From: Vibrio sp. SCSIO 43136
GTDB taxonomy: Bacteria; Pseudomonadota; Gammaproteobacteria; Enterobacterales; Vibrionaceae
Reading direction: 5' to 3'
DNA: 64,000 nt
Assembly (NCBI RefSeq): GCF_023716565.1
Contig: NZ_CP071848.1
Span: 2,356,001 to 2,420,000 of the forward strand
Part shown: piece by piece, positions 49,106 to 57,543 of the stretch
Numbering within the stretch: the first letter of the stretch is position 1
Layout: each line of letters starts with the position of its first letter
Made by a program: the position numbers and the translations under genes
The notes under the pieces: generated by a model
What the model was told of the DNA's origin: nothing
What the model saw: only the letters and a program-made list of their open reading frames with translations
Database searches by the model: none

Positions 49106-49219
49106 CCTAAATATCCGCCACTCTTACTTTCTACTTGCCCTAGCTCAAGCTTTCACTTTGAGTTTGTTTGCACCAAAGGTTATATTGCGACAAGTTATCA
49201 TTTAAATGGAAGAAAACTG

Positions 49220-49423
49220 ATGAGAATCTATGACTGCTGCGACATGATCCGAGAGTTATATGCACAGATTGGTAGTGGTGACCAAGCCTATGTGCCTCAA
49301 GCGATCTCCTGCGCCCTTAAGGCGTTAAACGAGATTGCTTCTGATGAGAGCCTAACCAAAGAAGTTCGTGAAAAAGCAGCATTTGCAGCGGCTAATCTAT
49401 TGATCTCCGATTTTGAGGATTGA
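49220..49423 (+). CDS. yaeP: YaeP family protein (UPF0253)
   Basis: A 67-residue protein of unknown function that matches E. coli YaeP in layout: the [27 protein letters not shown] opening and the [20 protein letters not shown] end. Starts at ATG 49220; the longer open frame upstream includes the proS terminator and is not coding. Followed after 3 bp by another small gene, so the two are co-transcribed. In E. coli yaeP lies with yaeQ near proS, consistent with the position here. Confidence 0.88.
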   Translation: MRIYDCCDMIRELYAQIGSGDQAYVPQAISCALKALNEIASDESLTKEVREKAAFAAANLLISDFED

Positions 49424-49426
49424 TCG

Positions 49427-49618
49427 ATGAATCTTGCTAATTTTGAAAACATGGATGCAGTGATGTTGATGAGCATCGTCAACATGAAACTGCGCGATGA
49501 TTTCGGTGGAGATTTAGACAAGCTGACTAACTTCTTTGATATCTCAAAGAGCGCACTTGAAGCCAAATTATCTGCGGCTGGCTTTGAGTTTTTGCCTGAT
49601 GTCGGTCAATTTCGCTAA
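49427..49618 (+). CDS. Small DUF4250-type protein
   Basis: A 63-residue protein with the pattern MDAVMLMSIVNMKLRDDFG.LDKL..FFDISKSALE.KL.AAGFE, recognisable as the DUF4250 family common in Vibrio. The middle could form a short helix-turn-helix-like unit (FDISKSALEAKLSAAGF), but no DNA-binding role is known. Coupled to yaeP with a 3-bp gap and ATGA-type sharing of the GATTGATCG junction. Confidence 0.8.
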   Translation: MNLANFENMDAVMLMSIVNMKLRDDFGGDLDKLTNFFDISKSALEAKLSAAGFEFLPDVGQFR

Positions 49619-49679
49619 ATAAAATCGCTGAAATATCACATATTTCACCACCAGCGGCAAATTTCCCGTCTAGACTTAT

Positions 49680-49948
49680 TTAGGGTGTGTTGACCTTTCG
49701 AGGCCAAATTTTGTTCAATCTAGATGGGCTCTGAGCAAGGAATGAGGAACGTAGCATAGTTATTCTATGTAAGAGACGAATGACGCAGCGCAGGAGCCAT
49801 CTAGATGAACCCTACGGGCAGTGTTTGTCAGCCCTTTCTCCTGCGTTATCGCATATTTGTATAGAGTGACTATACGGCATATGCGCTGCCTTGGATAAAG
49901 AGCTGACAAACGCTGCAAAATTGACCTCGAAAGGCCAACACACCCTAA
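49680..49948. mobile_element. 269-bp MITE-like element with ~33-bp terminal inverted repeats
   Basis: Left end TAGGGTGTGTTGACCTTTCG and right end, read on the opposite strand, TAGGGTGTGTTGGCCTTTCG match with one difference, and the match continues for about another dozen bases with few changes. Inside are smaller hairpins (CATAG...CTATG; GTATAG.GTGACTATAC). No open reading frame. It fills the gap between the DUF4250 gene and the GGDEF gene and ends 38 bp before the latter's start codon. Confidence 0.8.
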
Positions 49949-49986
49949 TAACTCAAAAGTTTCGTTGCCGGTTTATTTAGACGAGT

Positions 49987-51894
49987 ATGACAAAAATAAA
50001 AAGTCGCACAAAAACACTACCGACGATCAAATCTACTGTGCGCCGAGCGTTTCTTCGTTCGGCGCTCATTCCCCTTATTTGTATTGAACTTTCTTTTCTG
50101 GTCGTTTATTGGGTTACTATTTCTATCAGCAACCAAGAGTCAGTCTCGGTTGCAAAACAAACCGCCTATCAAGACTTACAGCTTCACACCGAAAAAATAG
50201 CCAAACGGGTCACGGCGCAGCTCCAAAGCGTGAGCATGCTTACTCGCACTTTCGCCGGCCAGGCAGAATACATCTTTAACGATACAACCACCCCTTTGCC
50301 ACCACTCGATGAAAACCTCACCACTACCGAAGATGGCATGTTATACACCACTTATGACGTGGGTGGTTCGGCGGTTTATTACTCTGGTTTAGTACCAGTA
50401 GGTGAGAAAGAGATCAATAAGGTTCGCCTCACCTCGCGCCTTGATCCTTTAATGCGTTCAATCTATTTGGCCAACCCACTAATATCGCAAATCTACGTTA
50501 ATACTCATGACTCATATAACCGTATTTATCCCTTCATCAATGTATTAAAGATCTATGAGCCACAACTAGATATTCCAAGCTACAGCTTCTACTACCTAGC
50601 GGACGAAAAACACAATCCGCTAAAAGATGTCGTTTGGACCCAAGCTTACTTAGATCCCGCAGGTTCGGGCTGGATGATATCGTCAATTGCTCCTGTTTAT
50701 TCAAAACAGCAACCAGACAAGTTAGAAGCGGTTGTAGGCCTTGATATCACCTTGAGTACTATCATTCGTCAGGTACTCACCAGTAATGTGGGTAAGCGAG
50801 GCAACGCCATGCTCGTGAACGAACAAGGTGAGATCATCGCTATGCCACAAGCGCTCGAAGCACTACTTGGTATACAGGAACTCACCAGCCACAGCTATGA
50901 TGAAACCGTCAAGCAAGACAGTTTCAAGCCAGAAGAGTTTAAACTCTCTCAGCGCAGTGAAACTAAACTCTTAGTGGCAGGCATGGCCGAGCGAAGCACA
51001 GGAGCGTTAGAGGTTGACTTGCAACAGCAACATCTGGTCAGTTGGTCAAATATTGAAGAGACCGGTTGGAAATTATTATTCTGGGTGCCTATCAATCAAA
51101 TCGAACAGCAATACTCATCCATCAAAAGCCATATGATAAACATCGGGGTCTTGATGGTATTAGGGCTACTCACTTTCTATGCAGTGTTCTATTGGTTCAT
51201 TTCCTATCAAGCTAAACGAGTAGAAGTTAAAAGTAAGCAGCAGCTCTCGATCATCAGTAATCTGATAGAAAGTATCGGGCGAGGAAATTACGATCAGAAA
51301 CTGCCAAAGGTCAAAGTCTACGAACTCAAAGTATTGGCACGCTTAATCATTCGCATGGGCAACCGGTTGGGTGAAGCCTATAATGCCGTTGCGCAGGCGG
51401 AATATCATGCTGGGCATGACAAACTGACCACCTTACCAAACCGCTATTTGATGGAGGAACACTTGGCTCACTCCATAGAAATGGCCAAGCGTGACAACCT
51501 AAAACTGGCGGTACTCTTTGTCGACTTAAATCGTTTCAAGTCGATTAACGATACGTTAGGTCACGCCGTTGGTGACATCGTACTTAAAACCGTTGCGACC
51601 CGGATCATGGCCAAGCTCCGTCACGCCGATGTCGTGTCGCGCTTTGGCGGCGATGAGTTTGTGGTGATCCTCAACAACATCAAACGAGAACAAGACGTAC
51701 AAATCCTCGTCGATACCATCAAGCACACCATCAGCATTCCTGTCGATTACAATGACGGTTGCGTGCAGGTCACCGCAAGTATTGGCTACTCTATTTATCC
51801 TGATCACGGTGACGACCGCCAGACACTAATCATCCACGCCGATTCAGAGATGTATAAAGAAAAGCCAAGCAATGAGCTTGGCCGTAATGATTAA
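49987..51894 (+). CDS. Membrane diguanylate cyclase with extracytoplasmic CACHE-type sensor
   Basis: A 635-residue inner-membrane enzyme predicted to make c-di-GMP from GTP. TM1 spans about residues 27-49, a periplasmic dCACHE-like domain follows (YSGLVP...WTQAYLDPAGSGWMISSIAPVY...GLDITLSTI), TM2 lies around 378-400, then a HAMP-like linker (ESIGRGNYDQKLP) and a GGDEF domain. The active loop FGGDEF is intact and preceded at the canonical five-residue spacing by RHAD, a good RxxD product-inhibition site. The C-terminus (MYKEKPSNELGRND) is slightly divergent from the usual MYxAKxxGRN. A MITE-like element abuts its promoter. Confidence 0.88.
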   Translation: MTKIKSRTKTLPTIKSTVRRAFLRSALIPLICIELSFLVVYWVTISISNQESVSVAKQTAYQDLQLHTEKIAKRVTAQLQSVSMLTRTFAGQAEYIFNDTTTPLPPLDENLTTTEDGMLYTTYDVGGSAVYYSGLVPVGEKEINKVRLTSRLDPLMRSIYLANPLISQIYVNTHDSYNRIYPFINVLKIYEPQLDIPSYSFYYLADEKHNPLKDVVWTQAYLDPAGSGWMISSIAPVYSKQQPDKLEAVVGLDITLSTIIRQVLTSNVGKRGNAMLVNEQGEIIAMPQALEALLGIQELTSHSYDETVKQDSFKPEEFKLSQRSETKLLVAGMAERSTGALEVDLQQQHLVSWSNIEETGWKLLFWVPINQIEQQYSSIKSHMINIGVLMVLGLLTFYAVFYWFISYQAKRVEVKSKQQLSIISNLIESIGRGNYDQKLPKVKVYELKVLARLIIRMGNRLGEAYNAVAQAEYHAGHDKLTTLPNRYLMEEHLAHSIEMAKRDNLKLAVLFVDLNRFKSINDTLGHAVGDIVLKTVATRIMAKLRHADVVSRFGGDEFVVILNNIKREQDVQILVDTIKHTISIPVDYNDGCVQVTASIGYSIYPDHGDDRQTLIIHADSEMYKEKPSNELGRND

Positions 51895-51896
51895 TC

Positions 51897-51907
51897 TAGG
51901 GTGTGTT
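51897..51907. repeat. Second copy of the TAGGGTGTGTT end word after the GGDEF gene
   Basis: The 11-bp outer end of the inverted-repeat element at 49680 recurs here, 3 bp after the GGDEF stop codon; similarity ends after 11 bp. It could be a relic of another copy or chance. Confidence 0.4.
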
Positions 51908-51939
51908 AAATTTAGAACTCAACACGTCTTAAGCTTAAG

Positions 51940-53289
51940 TTAGCCGAAAGAGGCCCAAATAACGGTTGTGACTAAAATTGGGCAAACAAATTTGACATAC
52001 CAAGGCCAAACTTTTGCAAACAAGCTCTTTTCAAAGCTTTCAAAGCCCTCGCTAAGCTCTTGCAGTTTATTGTGGCGATTCCATACCCAACCACCAAACA
52101 GGCAAAACATTAAAGCCGCAATCGGTTGAAGATATTGAGTCGCAACCATGGCAACTAAGCCAAACAAAGTCCCAAAGTTAAATACGATAACCACACTTAC
52201 AGCAGCGATAACACCACCTAATACCCAACTCGTCGAGGTACGTGTAGTATTGAATCGCTCGCTAACAAGAGCCACAGGGCACTCCAGCATGGAGATTGAC
52301 GAGGTGAGTGCGGCGATAGTCAGCAGCAAAAAGAAAACCACCGAGAAAAGCTGCCCCAGTAAACCTAAACTATCGAACATCATCGGCAACACGGTAAACA
52401 CCAAGGTATCTGAACTCAAAAGAGAGCCGTCTTGCGCATAGATCTCAACACCGTTATTCATCGCAACAAACATCGCAGGCATGACCACAAGCCCTGCGAT
52501 AACGGCCACTACCGTATCAACGAGTGTGACACTCATCGCCATCTTAGGTAAGTTCTCTTTCTTGCTCAGGTAGGAGCCGTAAATCAACATTGAACAGCCA
52601 CCAATCGTCAGCGAGAAGAAACCCTGCCCCATCGCCGCCAAAATCAGTTTTCGGTCCCAAATCTTTTCAAAATCAGGGATCAAGTAGTGTTTTAGTCCCG
52701 CCATCGCCCCTTGCTGAGCCATGATATAGACGAACAGAACTGCAAAAAGAATAAACAGTGCGGGCATCAAGCGTGTCGACCATTTCTCAATGCCTTGTTT
52801 CACACCGCCTTGAACAATAAGTACCGTAAGCACATAAAAGCTCAATGTACCAAACAGGTTTCTTTCAACGCTAAAGCCTTTAAACCATGCCGTCGCAGCC
52901 TCCATCCCAAGAATGTCAGTCACCGCACCTAGTAAAAAGCAAATTAACCAGCCACCAACAATACTGTAAAACGCAAGTACAGCACTTGGGACTGACAAGC
53001 CTATCCAGCCAACAAGACCACCTAGTTTTTTGCCATAGTTATGACTGGTTAGTGAACGCATACTATCGACAGGGTTAGCTTGACCGTGACGGCCAATCGC
53101 CATCTCAACCACCAGCATAGGAAATGCCACAATGAGGATCATCACCAAATACACCAGCAAAAATGCACCGCCGCCGTTACTTGCTGCCTGAGTTGGGAAG
53201 CCCCAAATATTACCTAACCCAACCGCTGCGCCTGCCGCTGCCAGGACAAAACCGAGTCGGGAACCAAAATTTTCGCGTGTGCTTGCCAT
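51940..53289 (-). CDS. Sodium-dependent transporter, NSS (SLC6/LeuT) family
   Basis: A 449-residue, roughly eleven-helix inner-membrane symporter. From ATG 53289 it begins MASTRENFGSRLGFVLAAAGAAVGLGNIWGFP, where GLGNIW is the unwound TM1 that binds sodium and substrate in LeuT. FFSLTIGGCSMLIYGSYL is the TM6 unwound region and TSSISMLE lies in TM8, a sodium ligand region. Substrate, probably an amino acid, is not readable. The 12 codons upstream of this ATG have no similarity. Convergent with the GGDEF gene. Confidence 0.88.
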   Translation of the reverse strand: MASTRENFGSRLGFVLAAAGAAVGLGNIWGFPTQAASNGGGAFLLVYLVMILIVAFPMLVVEMAIGRHGQANPVDSMRSLTSHNYGKKLGGLVGWIGLSVPSAVLAFYSIVGGWLICFLLGAVTDILGMEAATAWFKGFSVERNLFGTLSFYVLTVLIVQGGVKQGIEKWSTRLMPALFILFAVLFVYIMAQQGAMAGLKHYLIPDFEKIWDRKLILAAMGQGFFSLTIGGCSMLIYGSYLSKKENLPKMAMSVTLVDTVVAVIAGLVVMPAMFVAMNNGVEIYAQDGSLLSSDTLVFTVLPMMFDSLGLLGQLFSVVFFLLLTIAALTSSISMLECPVALVSERFNTTRTSTSWVLGGVIAAVSVVIVFNFGTLFGLVAMVATQYLQPIAALMFCLFGGWVWNRHNKLQELSEGFESFEKSLFAKVWPWYVKFVCPILVTTVIWASFG

Positions 53290-53492
53290 TTTCCTACAAC
53301 ACCATGTACTAGTTTGCGAGTACAATAATGAATTATAAAATCAAACTCAAGCTTATAAGGTGAATTAATCTATATTTATTTCTCAGATTGAGATTAATAA
53401 CTGGATTTCAGAGGGTTTATAGCGAGGACAACCAATGCCATCAATGGTTATGAAGTGATACATTCGTAGATACTAGTAACATACGACCAATA

Positions 53493-53522
53493 CAAAACAG
53501 CCAGAGTCAAAACTCTGGCTGT
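53493..53522 (-). terminator. Terminator of yggN (minus strand)
   Basis: ACAGCCAGAGT / ACTCTGGCTGT, an 11-bp perfect stem with loop of four, followed on the minus strand by TTTTG, 10 bp past the yggN stop. Confidence 0.82.
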
Positions 53523-53531
53523 GAGCTAAAT

Positions 53532-54281
53532 TTAGATAGTAAATACGCGGTAATTTTTAAGCTGAGGGATTTTCTCGTGGAGCTGTTGCTCTTCAGTAGC
53601 AACGCCTTCTAGGTCGTCACAGTATTGCTCAGCCTGCTGCTGAATTTGCTCAGACTCCTCACTGACTTTAGACTCTAGGCTTGCTTTAAGCTCGGCCATT
53701 TTCTCTTTTAACTCGGTGAGGTTGATTCCGCCCTCTGCTTTCATCTTTTCAGACAGTGCGGTAAAAGCGCTCGAAAAAAACTCACTGTTGAAGTTATCCA
53801 GCATAGCGTCAAAATTGGCTTGCCAGTTACTCCAAACGTCGGCAAACGCCTGTTCTTTCAGCCGAAATTCACCCTCTTGATAATAGCGAGCTTCCAAGTC
53901 CGCATAAAACTGATCGATTGCTGTGCGTACGTTGTCAAACGCCTCACTGTTATCGAAACTGGTGCTAATGTCATCTACGATTTCCTTGGCAAGGTCAACA
54001 CCATCTTGCGCAATCTGCTTGGCTTTGGGCAAGTAATGATTCATTTTTTCGCGGTAACTATTTATCGCCTCTTCTTGCATCGCATCCAGTTCTATCTGCT
54101 TGCCGTCAATGAACAAATTGTTGTTCTCATCGATCAATACTTTGGGGTTGCCTTGTTGATAGACCTTGACTTGCTCGCCATCAACACGGACTTCACTTTG
54201 CAAGGAAACCCGACATTGATTTGAAGCGTGTGCCCCGTGTGATGCCAAAGCCACTGTGATAGCTATTAGTAAATTGCGCAT
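53532..54281 (-). CDS. YggN-like protein (DUF2884), secreted
   Basis: A 249-residue protein with a Sec signal peptide (cleavage near HGAHA-SN). The mature part starts with a short beta-rich portion carrying NNNLFIDGKQIEL, the family signature of DUF2884/YggN, then two long charged helical regions (FADVWSNWQANFDAMLDNFNSEFF; LKEKMAELKASLESKVSEESEQIQQQAEQYC) suggesting a coiled coil. Two cysteines (NQCRVS, QYCDDL) may bond. Function unknown. It follows the GreA/B-like gene by 0 bp, probably in one operon with dinB. Confidence 0.82.
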   Translation of the reverse strand: MRNLLIAITVALASHGAHASNQCRVSLQSEVRVDGEQVKVYQQGNPKVLIDENNNLFIDGKQIELDAMQEEAINSYREKMNHYLPKAKQIAQDGVDLAKEIVDDISTSFDNSEAFDNVRTAIDQFYADLEARYYQEGEFRLKEQAFADVWSNWQANFDAMLDNFNSEFFSSAFTALSEKMKAEGGINLTELKEKMAELKASLESKVSEESEQIQQQAEQYCDDLEGVATEEQQLHEKIPQLKNYRVFTI

Positions 54282-54764
54282 CTATATCACCTGCTCAATA
54301 AAGTATGTAAGTGATTGCTCACCGACACTAAGTTCAATTTCGTCACCCGCCAACTTACCTATTACCAGTTTAGCCAGTGGTGCTTGGGGCGTGAGTAAAG
54401 TTATGGTTAAACCTGAAAAATCGACCTTAGTTCCTCCCGCCACAGGTGAGAGAAAAAACCAGTGTGAGTGGTCACTATCATCGATAAGCTCGACCAATGC
54501 GCTCAAGGCAGCCGGCGCATCTTGCTCAAACTCCCTAAACTTCAACTCTTTAAAACGAGCAATATCTTGCTCACATTCAGCCACACGCTGAGCCTGTCCA
54601 TGGGCTAGGTAAGCGGCTTCAAGCGCTAAAGTATCATACTTATGCTCAGGTACAGTTTCTTCATCGGTCGCCGATTCTATCGCTCGTTGGGTAGCACTCA
54701 TTGCGACATCTAAAATCTTGTATAACTCGGTTTCTATCGCTTGTTTCAGCGCAACTTTATTCAA
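54282..54764 (-). CDS. GreA/GreB C-terminal-like protein
   Basis: A 160-residue protein with a helical N-terminal part (residues 1-80) and a C-terminal FKBP-like domain resembling that of GreA/GreB: FLSPVAGGTKV..., ITLLTPQAPLAKLVIGKLAGDEIELS. It is not a normal GreA: the N-terminal coiled coil lacks the paired acidic tip expected for transcript cleavage, and EHKYDTLALEAAYLAHGQ is a signature of a small Vibrio/Pseudomonas subfamily. I start at TTG 54764, with GAGG six bases upstream; a second TTG 13 codons earlier (54803) is possible. Lies just behind dinB. Confidence 0.72.
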   Translation of the reverse strand: MNKVALKQAIETELYKILDVAMSATQRAIESATDEETVPEHKYDTLALEAAYLAHGQAQRVAECEQDIARFKELKFREFEQDAPAALSALVELIDDSDHSHWFFLSPVAGGTKVDFSGLTITLLTPQAPLAKLVIGKLAGDEIELSVGEQSLTYFIEQVI

Positions 54765-54807
54765 TGAAAGCCTCAATTCAATTTGGTTAGGCGGTATGAG
54801 CAACTCA

Positions 54808-55860
54808 CTAAAACATCGTAAGTTGTCTTTGCTGCTCGGGTGGTACCAGCGTGACGTTTAGGCCCAATAGGCGAATTTCCCGCCCTTTTTGTCGCTCTAA
54901 CACTTTATGTAAAAGGGGTTTGAAGTCGTGCAAGTCTAACACAGGTTGCGCATGCTCAATGGTGGTGAGTTGAAAGTCGGCAAACTTGACTTTGATCCCT
55001 TGCTTAATCACCGCCTTGCTTGGGCTGGCTTTCTCCAACCGTTTTTCGAGTTCTGGAAAAAGTTTGTGCTCAATTACCTGCCAGCACTCATCAAAGGATG
55101 CGATGTTATGGGTAAAGGTACGCTCGACACCCACCGATTTACGCTCTCTTTCCGTGACCACACTACGATTATCAATGCCTTGGCTTCGCTTCCACAAAGA
55201 AGCCCCTAAACGACCAAACTGAGTCAGCAAATCACGATAATCACTTTGACGAATATCTAAGCAAGTATATAAGCCCGCTTGATTGAGCTTCTCTAAACTG
55301 ACCTTCCCGACCCCAGGGATTTTGGATAGGTCTAGCTTATCAATCTCATTTTGCATCTGCTCAGGCGGGATCACGTACTGACCATTGGGCTTATTTAAAT
55401 CTGATGCCACTTTGGCGAGAAATTTTATCGGGGCAACCCCTGCCGACGCCGTCAAATTCAACTCTCGTTCAATATCATCTCGAATCGCCTTAGCAATATA
55501 AGTGGCGCTGCCTTGATAGAGTTGGCACTCACTTACATCAAGAAACGCCTCGTCCAAAGACAAAGGTTCAATGATCTGAGTGTAGCGCTCAAATATTGCT
55601 CTTATTTGCTTTGAAACTTGTTTGTATACCTGCATTCGTCCACGGATAACCGTCAGGTGGGGACAAAGTTTAAGTGCTTGACCTGTAGGCATTGCCGAGC
55701 GCACACCGTACTTTCGAGCTTCATAGTTGCAGGTACTGATCACTCCTCGCTGTTTCTCACTACCACCAACAGCTAAAGGAATGCCTCGATATTTTGGGTT
55801 ATCTCGCATTTCCACTGCGGCATAAAAGCAATCCATGTCGATGTGAATGATCTTCTTCAT
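54808..55860 (-). CDS. dinB: DNA polymerase IV (DinB)
   Basis: A Y-family translesion polymerase of 350 residues from ATG 55860 (MKKIIHIDMDCFYAAVEMRDNP). Catalytic acidic residues are D8 in HIDMD and the SLDEAFLD pair near residue 103; the steric gate aromatic is in DCFYAAVE. Helix-hairpin-helix KIPGVGKVSLEKLNQAGL follows, and the C-terminus ends in QLTMF, the beta-clamp-binding motif. The open frame continues 15 codons upstream with no family match. A LexA box lies directly upstream, so it is expected to be SOS-induced. Confidence 0.95.
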   Translation of the reverse strand: MKKIIHIDMDCFYAAVEMRDNPKYRGIPLAVGGSEKQRGVISTCNYEARKYGVRSAMPTGQALKLCPHLTVIRGRMQVYKQVSKQIRAIFERYTQIIEPLSLDEAFLDVSECQLYQGSATYIAKAIRDDIERELNLTASAGVAPIKFLAKVASDLNKPNGQYVIPPEQMQNEIDKLDLSKIPGVGKVSLEKLNQAGLYTCLDIRQSDYRDLLTQFGRLGASLWKRSQGIDNRSVVTERERKSVGVERTFTHNIASFDECWQVIEHKLFPELEKRLEKASPSKAVIKQGIKVKFADFQLTTIEHAQPVLDLHDFKPLLHKVLERQKGREIRLLGLNVTLVPPEQQRQLTMF

Positions 55861-55868
55861 AGCTAAAA

Positions 55869-55884
55869 CTGTACAAAAAAACAG
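55869..55884. promoter_or_regulatory. LexA (SOS) box upstream of dinB
   Basis: CTGTACAAAAAAACAG has the CTG-N10-CAG LexA pattern with extra matches T after CTG and A before CAG. It starts 9 bp upstream of the dinB start codon. Confidence 0.87.
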
Positions 55885-56052
55885 TATTACAATCTTATCA
55901 AACAATCCTTATTTATAACAATGACAGAATTACGATCTCGTCATACACTTAAAAAGCTCAATAAATAGAAATAACAATTACAAAATGGCATACGATTTTG
56001 ATCATAGCGAGAGCATTGATTTTCGTTGGAGATTTTAGGGATAGAGGTCTGC

Positions 56053-57276
56053 TTGCAAAAACGAATATTAGTGGTAGAGGATAGTCGAGCCTACCAGAAA
56101 TACTTGTCTTATCAGCTCACACACGCTGGTTTTAAGGTGGTTGTCGCCAGTACCTACCAAGAAACAGAGCAAATATTGAATGAGAGTACCGACTTCATGT
56201 GTGCGGTGCTTGACTACTGTTTGCCCGATGCTGACAACGGCGAAGTCATAGATCTTGCGTTAGCTCACAAGGTAAGAGGCATAGTGCTCACTGGGCAATT
56301 TGACGACATTACTCGCGAAAAGGTGGTAGCGAAAGGGGTATTGGACTATATCACTAAAGATAGCAATGCTTCCGTTTCTTACTTGCTCCCACTTCTCAAT
56401 AGGCTGGATAAAAATGAGGGTCACAAGGCACTCGTAGTTGATGACTCCACCATGGTTAGAAAACACGTCAAACAACTTCTAGAGCACCAGTATATTGAGA
56501 CTTTGCTTGCTCGAGATGGGCAAGAAGGTCTGGAGATCCTCAAACAAAACCCTGACATCACCTTGGTGATTACAGACCACGATATGCCACTAAAAGATGG
56601 CATAGCACTGACTCGAGAAATCAGGCAGATCTACGATCGCAATCAACTGGCTATCTTGGGGTTATCAGGGAATAACCGCAATAACTTAACGGCAAAGTTC
56701 CTAAAATCTGGAGCCAACGATTTCTTGCACAAACCCTTCAATCAAGAAGAATTTTACTGCCGCGTGCAGCACATATTGGACATGAAAGATGCCACCGATG
56801 AGTTATCTCGCATCGCCAACCAAGATCCTCTCACTGGCCTTTGGAATCGTCGTTACGTATTTAACCAGCCTGCGGTGGATGATGAGACTTTGTGCAATAT
56901 TGCCATGGTGGATATCGATTTCTTCAAGCGTGTCAACGATACCTATGGTCATGACTTTGGTGATATCACCATACAAATGGTCGCTTCCAAGCTTAAAGCG
57001 TTTTTTCCTCAAGATATCGTTGCTCGATTTGGTGGTGAAGAATTCTACATCCAAAGCCATCAAAGCTATGGTAAGTTTCTCTCTCAAATAGAAGCGGTAC
57101 GGCAAAATATCGAAGCGAGTGTAATCACAGCTCAAGAGCATGAGACTCAAATCACTATTAGTATCGGCGCAGTGTGTGGGTCATCTGACCAAGATAAACA
57201 CGGATTAATCCAGATTGCCGATGAAAGACTGTATAAAGCCAAAGATGGTGGGCGAAATAGATTAGTGGCAGACTAG
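56053..57276 (+). CDS. REC-REC-GGDEF response regulator (PleD-like diguanylate cyclase)
   Basis: A 407-residue soluble protein: receiver domain 1 (RILVVEDSRAYQKYL, with the phosphoacceptor aspartate in AVLDYCLPD), receiver domain 2 (ALVVDDSTMVRKHV, ITDHDMPLKDG, GLSGNN, FLHKPF) and a GGDEF domain with an intact GGEEF loop (RFGGEEFYIQ). The position of the RxxD inhibition site reads FPQD, so product feedback at the I-site is likely lost. I start at TTG 56053, preceded by GAGGT; an in-frame TTG at 56026 has no ribosome binding site. The first receiver lacks the usual K...P neighbourhood (YITKDSN instead of KP). Divergent from dinB; no histidine kinase is adjacent. Confidence 0.88.
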   Translation: MQKRILVVEDSRAYQKYLSYQLTHAGFKVVVASTYQETEQILNESTDFMCAVLDYCLPDADNGEVIDLALAHKVRGIVLTGQFDDITREKVVAKGVLDYITKDSNASVSYLLPLLNRLDKNEGHKALVVDDSTMVRKHVKQLLEHQYIETLLARDGQEGLEILKQNPDITLVITDHDMPLKDGIALTREIRQIYDRNQLAILGLSGNNRNNLTAKFLKSGANDFLHKPFNQEEFYCRVQHILDMKDATDELSRIANQDPLTGLWNRRYVFNQPAVDDETLCNIAMVDIDFFKRVNDTYGHDFGDITIQMVASKLKAFFPQDIVARFGGEEFYIQSHQSYGKFLSQIEAVRQNIEASVITAQEHETQITISIGAVCGSSDQDKHGLIQIADERLYKAKDGGRNRLVAD

Positions 57277-57310
57277 TTGTCCACCACCAATAGGGTTAGG
57301 GTTAGGTGAC

Positions 57311-57532
57311 CTAGACGATTTGGTCTTTCTTCCATTGCGCCTGACGAGCTTCTCGTGCTTCACGTTTTTTGCGTGCATCACACGGCTCTGGGCAATTACA
57401 CACTTTATCGATACCGACAGCACCAAGACCGCCACAGCTACCCTTCACTACTTTCTTTTGAAAGATATAGCCGACTGCCATGGCAGCAATCACTGCCAGG
57501 AAAACACCAAAGGTGACTAGAAAAGTTGTCAT
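57311..57532 (-). CDS. nqrM: Na+-NQR maturation protein NqrM (DUF539)
   Basis: A 73-residue protein with one N-terminal membrane helix (residues 4-25) and a cysteine-rich tail: C33 in GSCGG, then C45, C47 and C51 in CNCPEPC, followed by a basic end. NqrM is required for assembling the membrane iron centre held by NqrD/NqrE. It lies downstream of apbE at the end of the nqr gene cluster, where it belongs. Confidence 0.92.
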   Translation of the reverse strand: MTTFLVTFGVFLAVIAAMAVGYIFQKKVVKGSCGGLGAVGIDKVCNCPEPCDARKKREAREARQAQWKKDQIV

Positions 57533-57543
57533 ACTGCTTTCTC

